Assembly: GCA_019426215.1 (NCBI GenBank)
Contig: CM033404.1
Span: 1,984,001-2,048,000 of the forward strand
Direction of reading: 5' to 3'
DNA: 64,000 nucleotides
Origin: Buddleja alternifolia
Lineage: Eukaryota > Streptophyta > Magnoliopsida > Lamiales > Scrophulariaceae
The position numbers were made by a program, and so were the translations under genes. Each line of letters begins with the position of its first letter. The stretch's first letter is position 1. The notes beneath the pieces are model-generated. The model saw only the letters and a program-made list of their open reading frames with translations. It had not been told where the DNA came from and did no database searches. Of this stretch, positions 63,501-64,000 are shown one piece after another.

Positions 63501-63638
63501 GGCTATGTTTGATTCTTGGATTTCGATGAGAAAAAAAAAATGTTCATAGCTTTAAATAATAATATTTTGTGCTTTATTTTGTGATTATTCTCATTTTTCT
63601 TTTCTTTTTCCTACCAAAATTCATAACCAAACATAGCC
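63501..63638. mobile_element. Small Tourist-like MITE
   Basis: The 138-bp element has perfect 12-bp TIRs, GGCTATGTTTGA/G-type at the left and CCAAACATAGCC at the right, flanked by TTAA on both sides (63497-63500, 63639-63642). The TIR resembles Tourist/PIF ends. A target of TTA or TAA inside TTAA cannot be distinguished. Confidence 0.65.
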
Positions 63639-63849
63639 TTAAACTCCTGTCTCAAACTCTCCCTATAAAAACCAAACCTCTTGCAGACCTTTTCCTTAAA
63701 TCCATTTCAAGAACATCAACATATCTCTGAGCCCGTCTTCACAAGGTTGTTCTGTCAACTTCACAATCCAAATCCAAGAAGTTTCAACACTATTTCACAA
63801 AATTCGAAGATAGTTAAAGTTCAAGAAATCAGGAAATTTGTGAGAAAAA

Positions 63850-64000
63850 ATGCCTTTTATTTCTAAAGCAATACCTCAGATTGCAACGAATATCGAGGCA
63901 TATAAAGAAGCATTGAAGGAGGCTGAATTCCATTGTCGGCTACGCCAGTAAAGCCAATAATAATCTCCACAATTTGGAGCATCACCAGAAATTGGGATGT
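63850..64000 (+). CDS. Possible 5' exon of an unidentified gene, cut by the window
   Basis: A TATA-like CTATAAAAACC at about 63662 precedes roughly 170 bases of leader-like sequence and an ATG at 63850 (AAAAAATGCC). The frame reads MPFISKAIPQIATNIEAYKE and onward to a TAA at 63949-63951 (33 residues). A possible donor (GCCA then GTAAAG at 63948) would skip the stop and continue the gene beyond the window. I do not recognise the peptide. TATA box, leader and ATG are consistent with a gene start but prove nothing. Confidence 0.35.

Noticed and set aside
63681..63866. 61-codon plus-strand ORF upstream of the 63850 ATG
   Set aside because: It lies where the leader of the putative gene would be and ends in low-complexity text; the later ATG has better spacing from the TATA-like box.

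Overview
The window is nuclear DNA of a flowering plant, almost certainly a eudicot. It is AT-rich, its genes are split by GT..AG introns, and the products are plant-specific: a histidinol-phosphate phosphatase with a transit-peptide-like N-terminus, a dehydrin, a CASPARIAN STRIP INTEGRITY FACTOR-type peptide, an S1 bZIP with the sucrose-control uORF, and Sec14-nodulin proteins. Intergenic DNA is filled with MITEs, retroelement fragments and (AT)n/(AC)n runs. The species cannot be fixed from sequence alone. An asterid is only a weak impression.

Layout. 1-661 (+): last exon of a SUMO-activating enzyme subunit 2 gene. 1943-6020 (+): complete ten-exon RPT4 proteasome ATPase gene. 6503-10190 (-): complete nine-exon HISN7/IMPL2-type histidinol-phosphatase gene, convergent with RPT4. 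12981-14150 (-): two-exon dehydrin with ACGT elements upstream. 16295-19414 (-), leader to about 20740: RING-H2 protein with a probable N-myristoylation signal. 20.8-27.0 kb: repeats, including a duplicated block, a 5'-truncated LINE and a Mutator-like element with a 9-bp target duplication. 27001-28194 (-): small three-exon CIF-type peptide precursor. 28.7-38.3 kb: gene-poor. 38325-39063 (-): intronless S1 bZIP plus its uORF. 39.3-49.1 kb: gene-poor, with a complete hAT-type element. 49764-55206 (+) and 56282-60768 (-): two paralogous SEC14-like phosphoinositide-transfer genes, tail to tail. 63850 onward: possible start of another gene, cut by the window edge.

The genes do not form a pathway. 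Themes that emerge are protein modification and turnover (SAE2, RPT4, RING protein), stress and sugar signalling (dehydrin, bZIP), an endodermal-barrier peptide hormone (CIF), and a duplicated lipid-transfer pair.

The most distinctive observations are: (1) the CIF-type precursor, spread over three short exons; (2) the 41-codon uORF ahead of the bZIP; (3) the convergent SFH pair, with seven consecutive exons identical in length; (4) one family of Mutator-like MITEs with about 9-bp target duplications in introns of four genes; (5) a Mutator-like insertion whose empty site survives in a nearby duplicate. All exon models were built by hand from splice sites and phase, with family similarity judged from memory. 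No database search or expression data was used.
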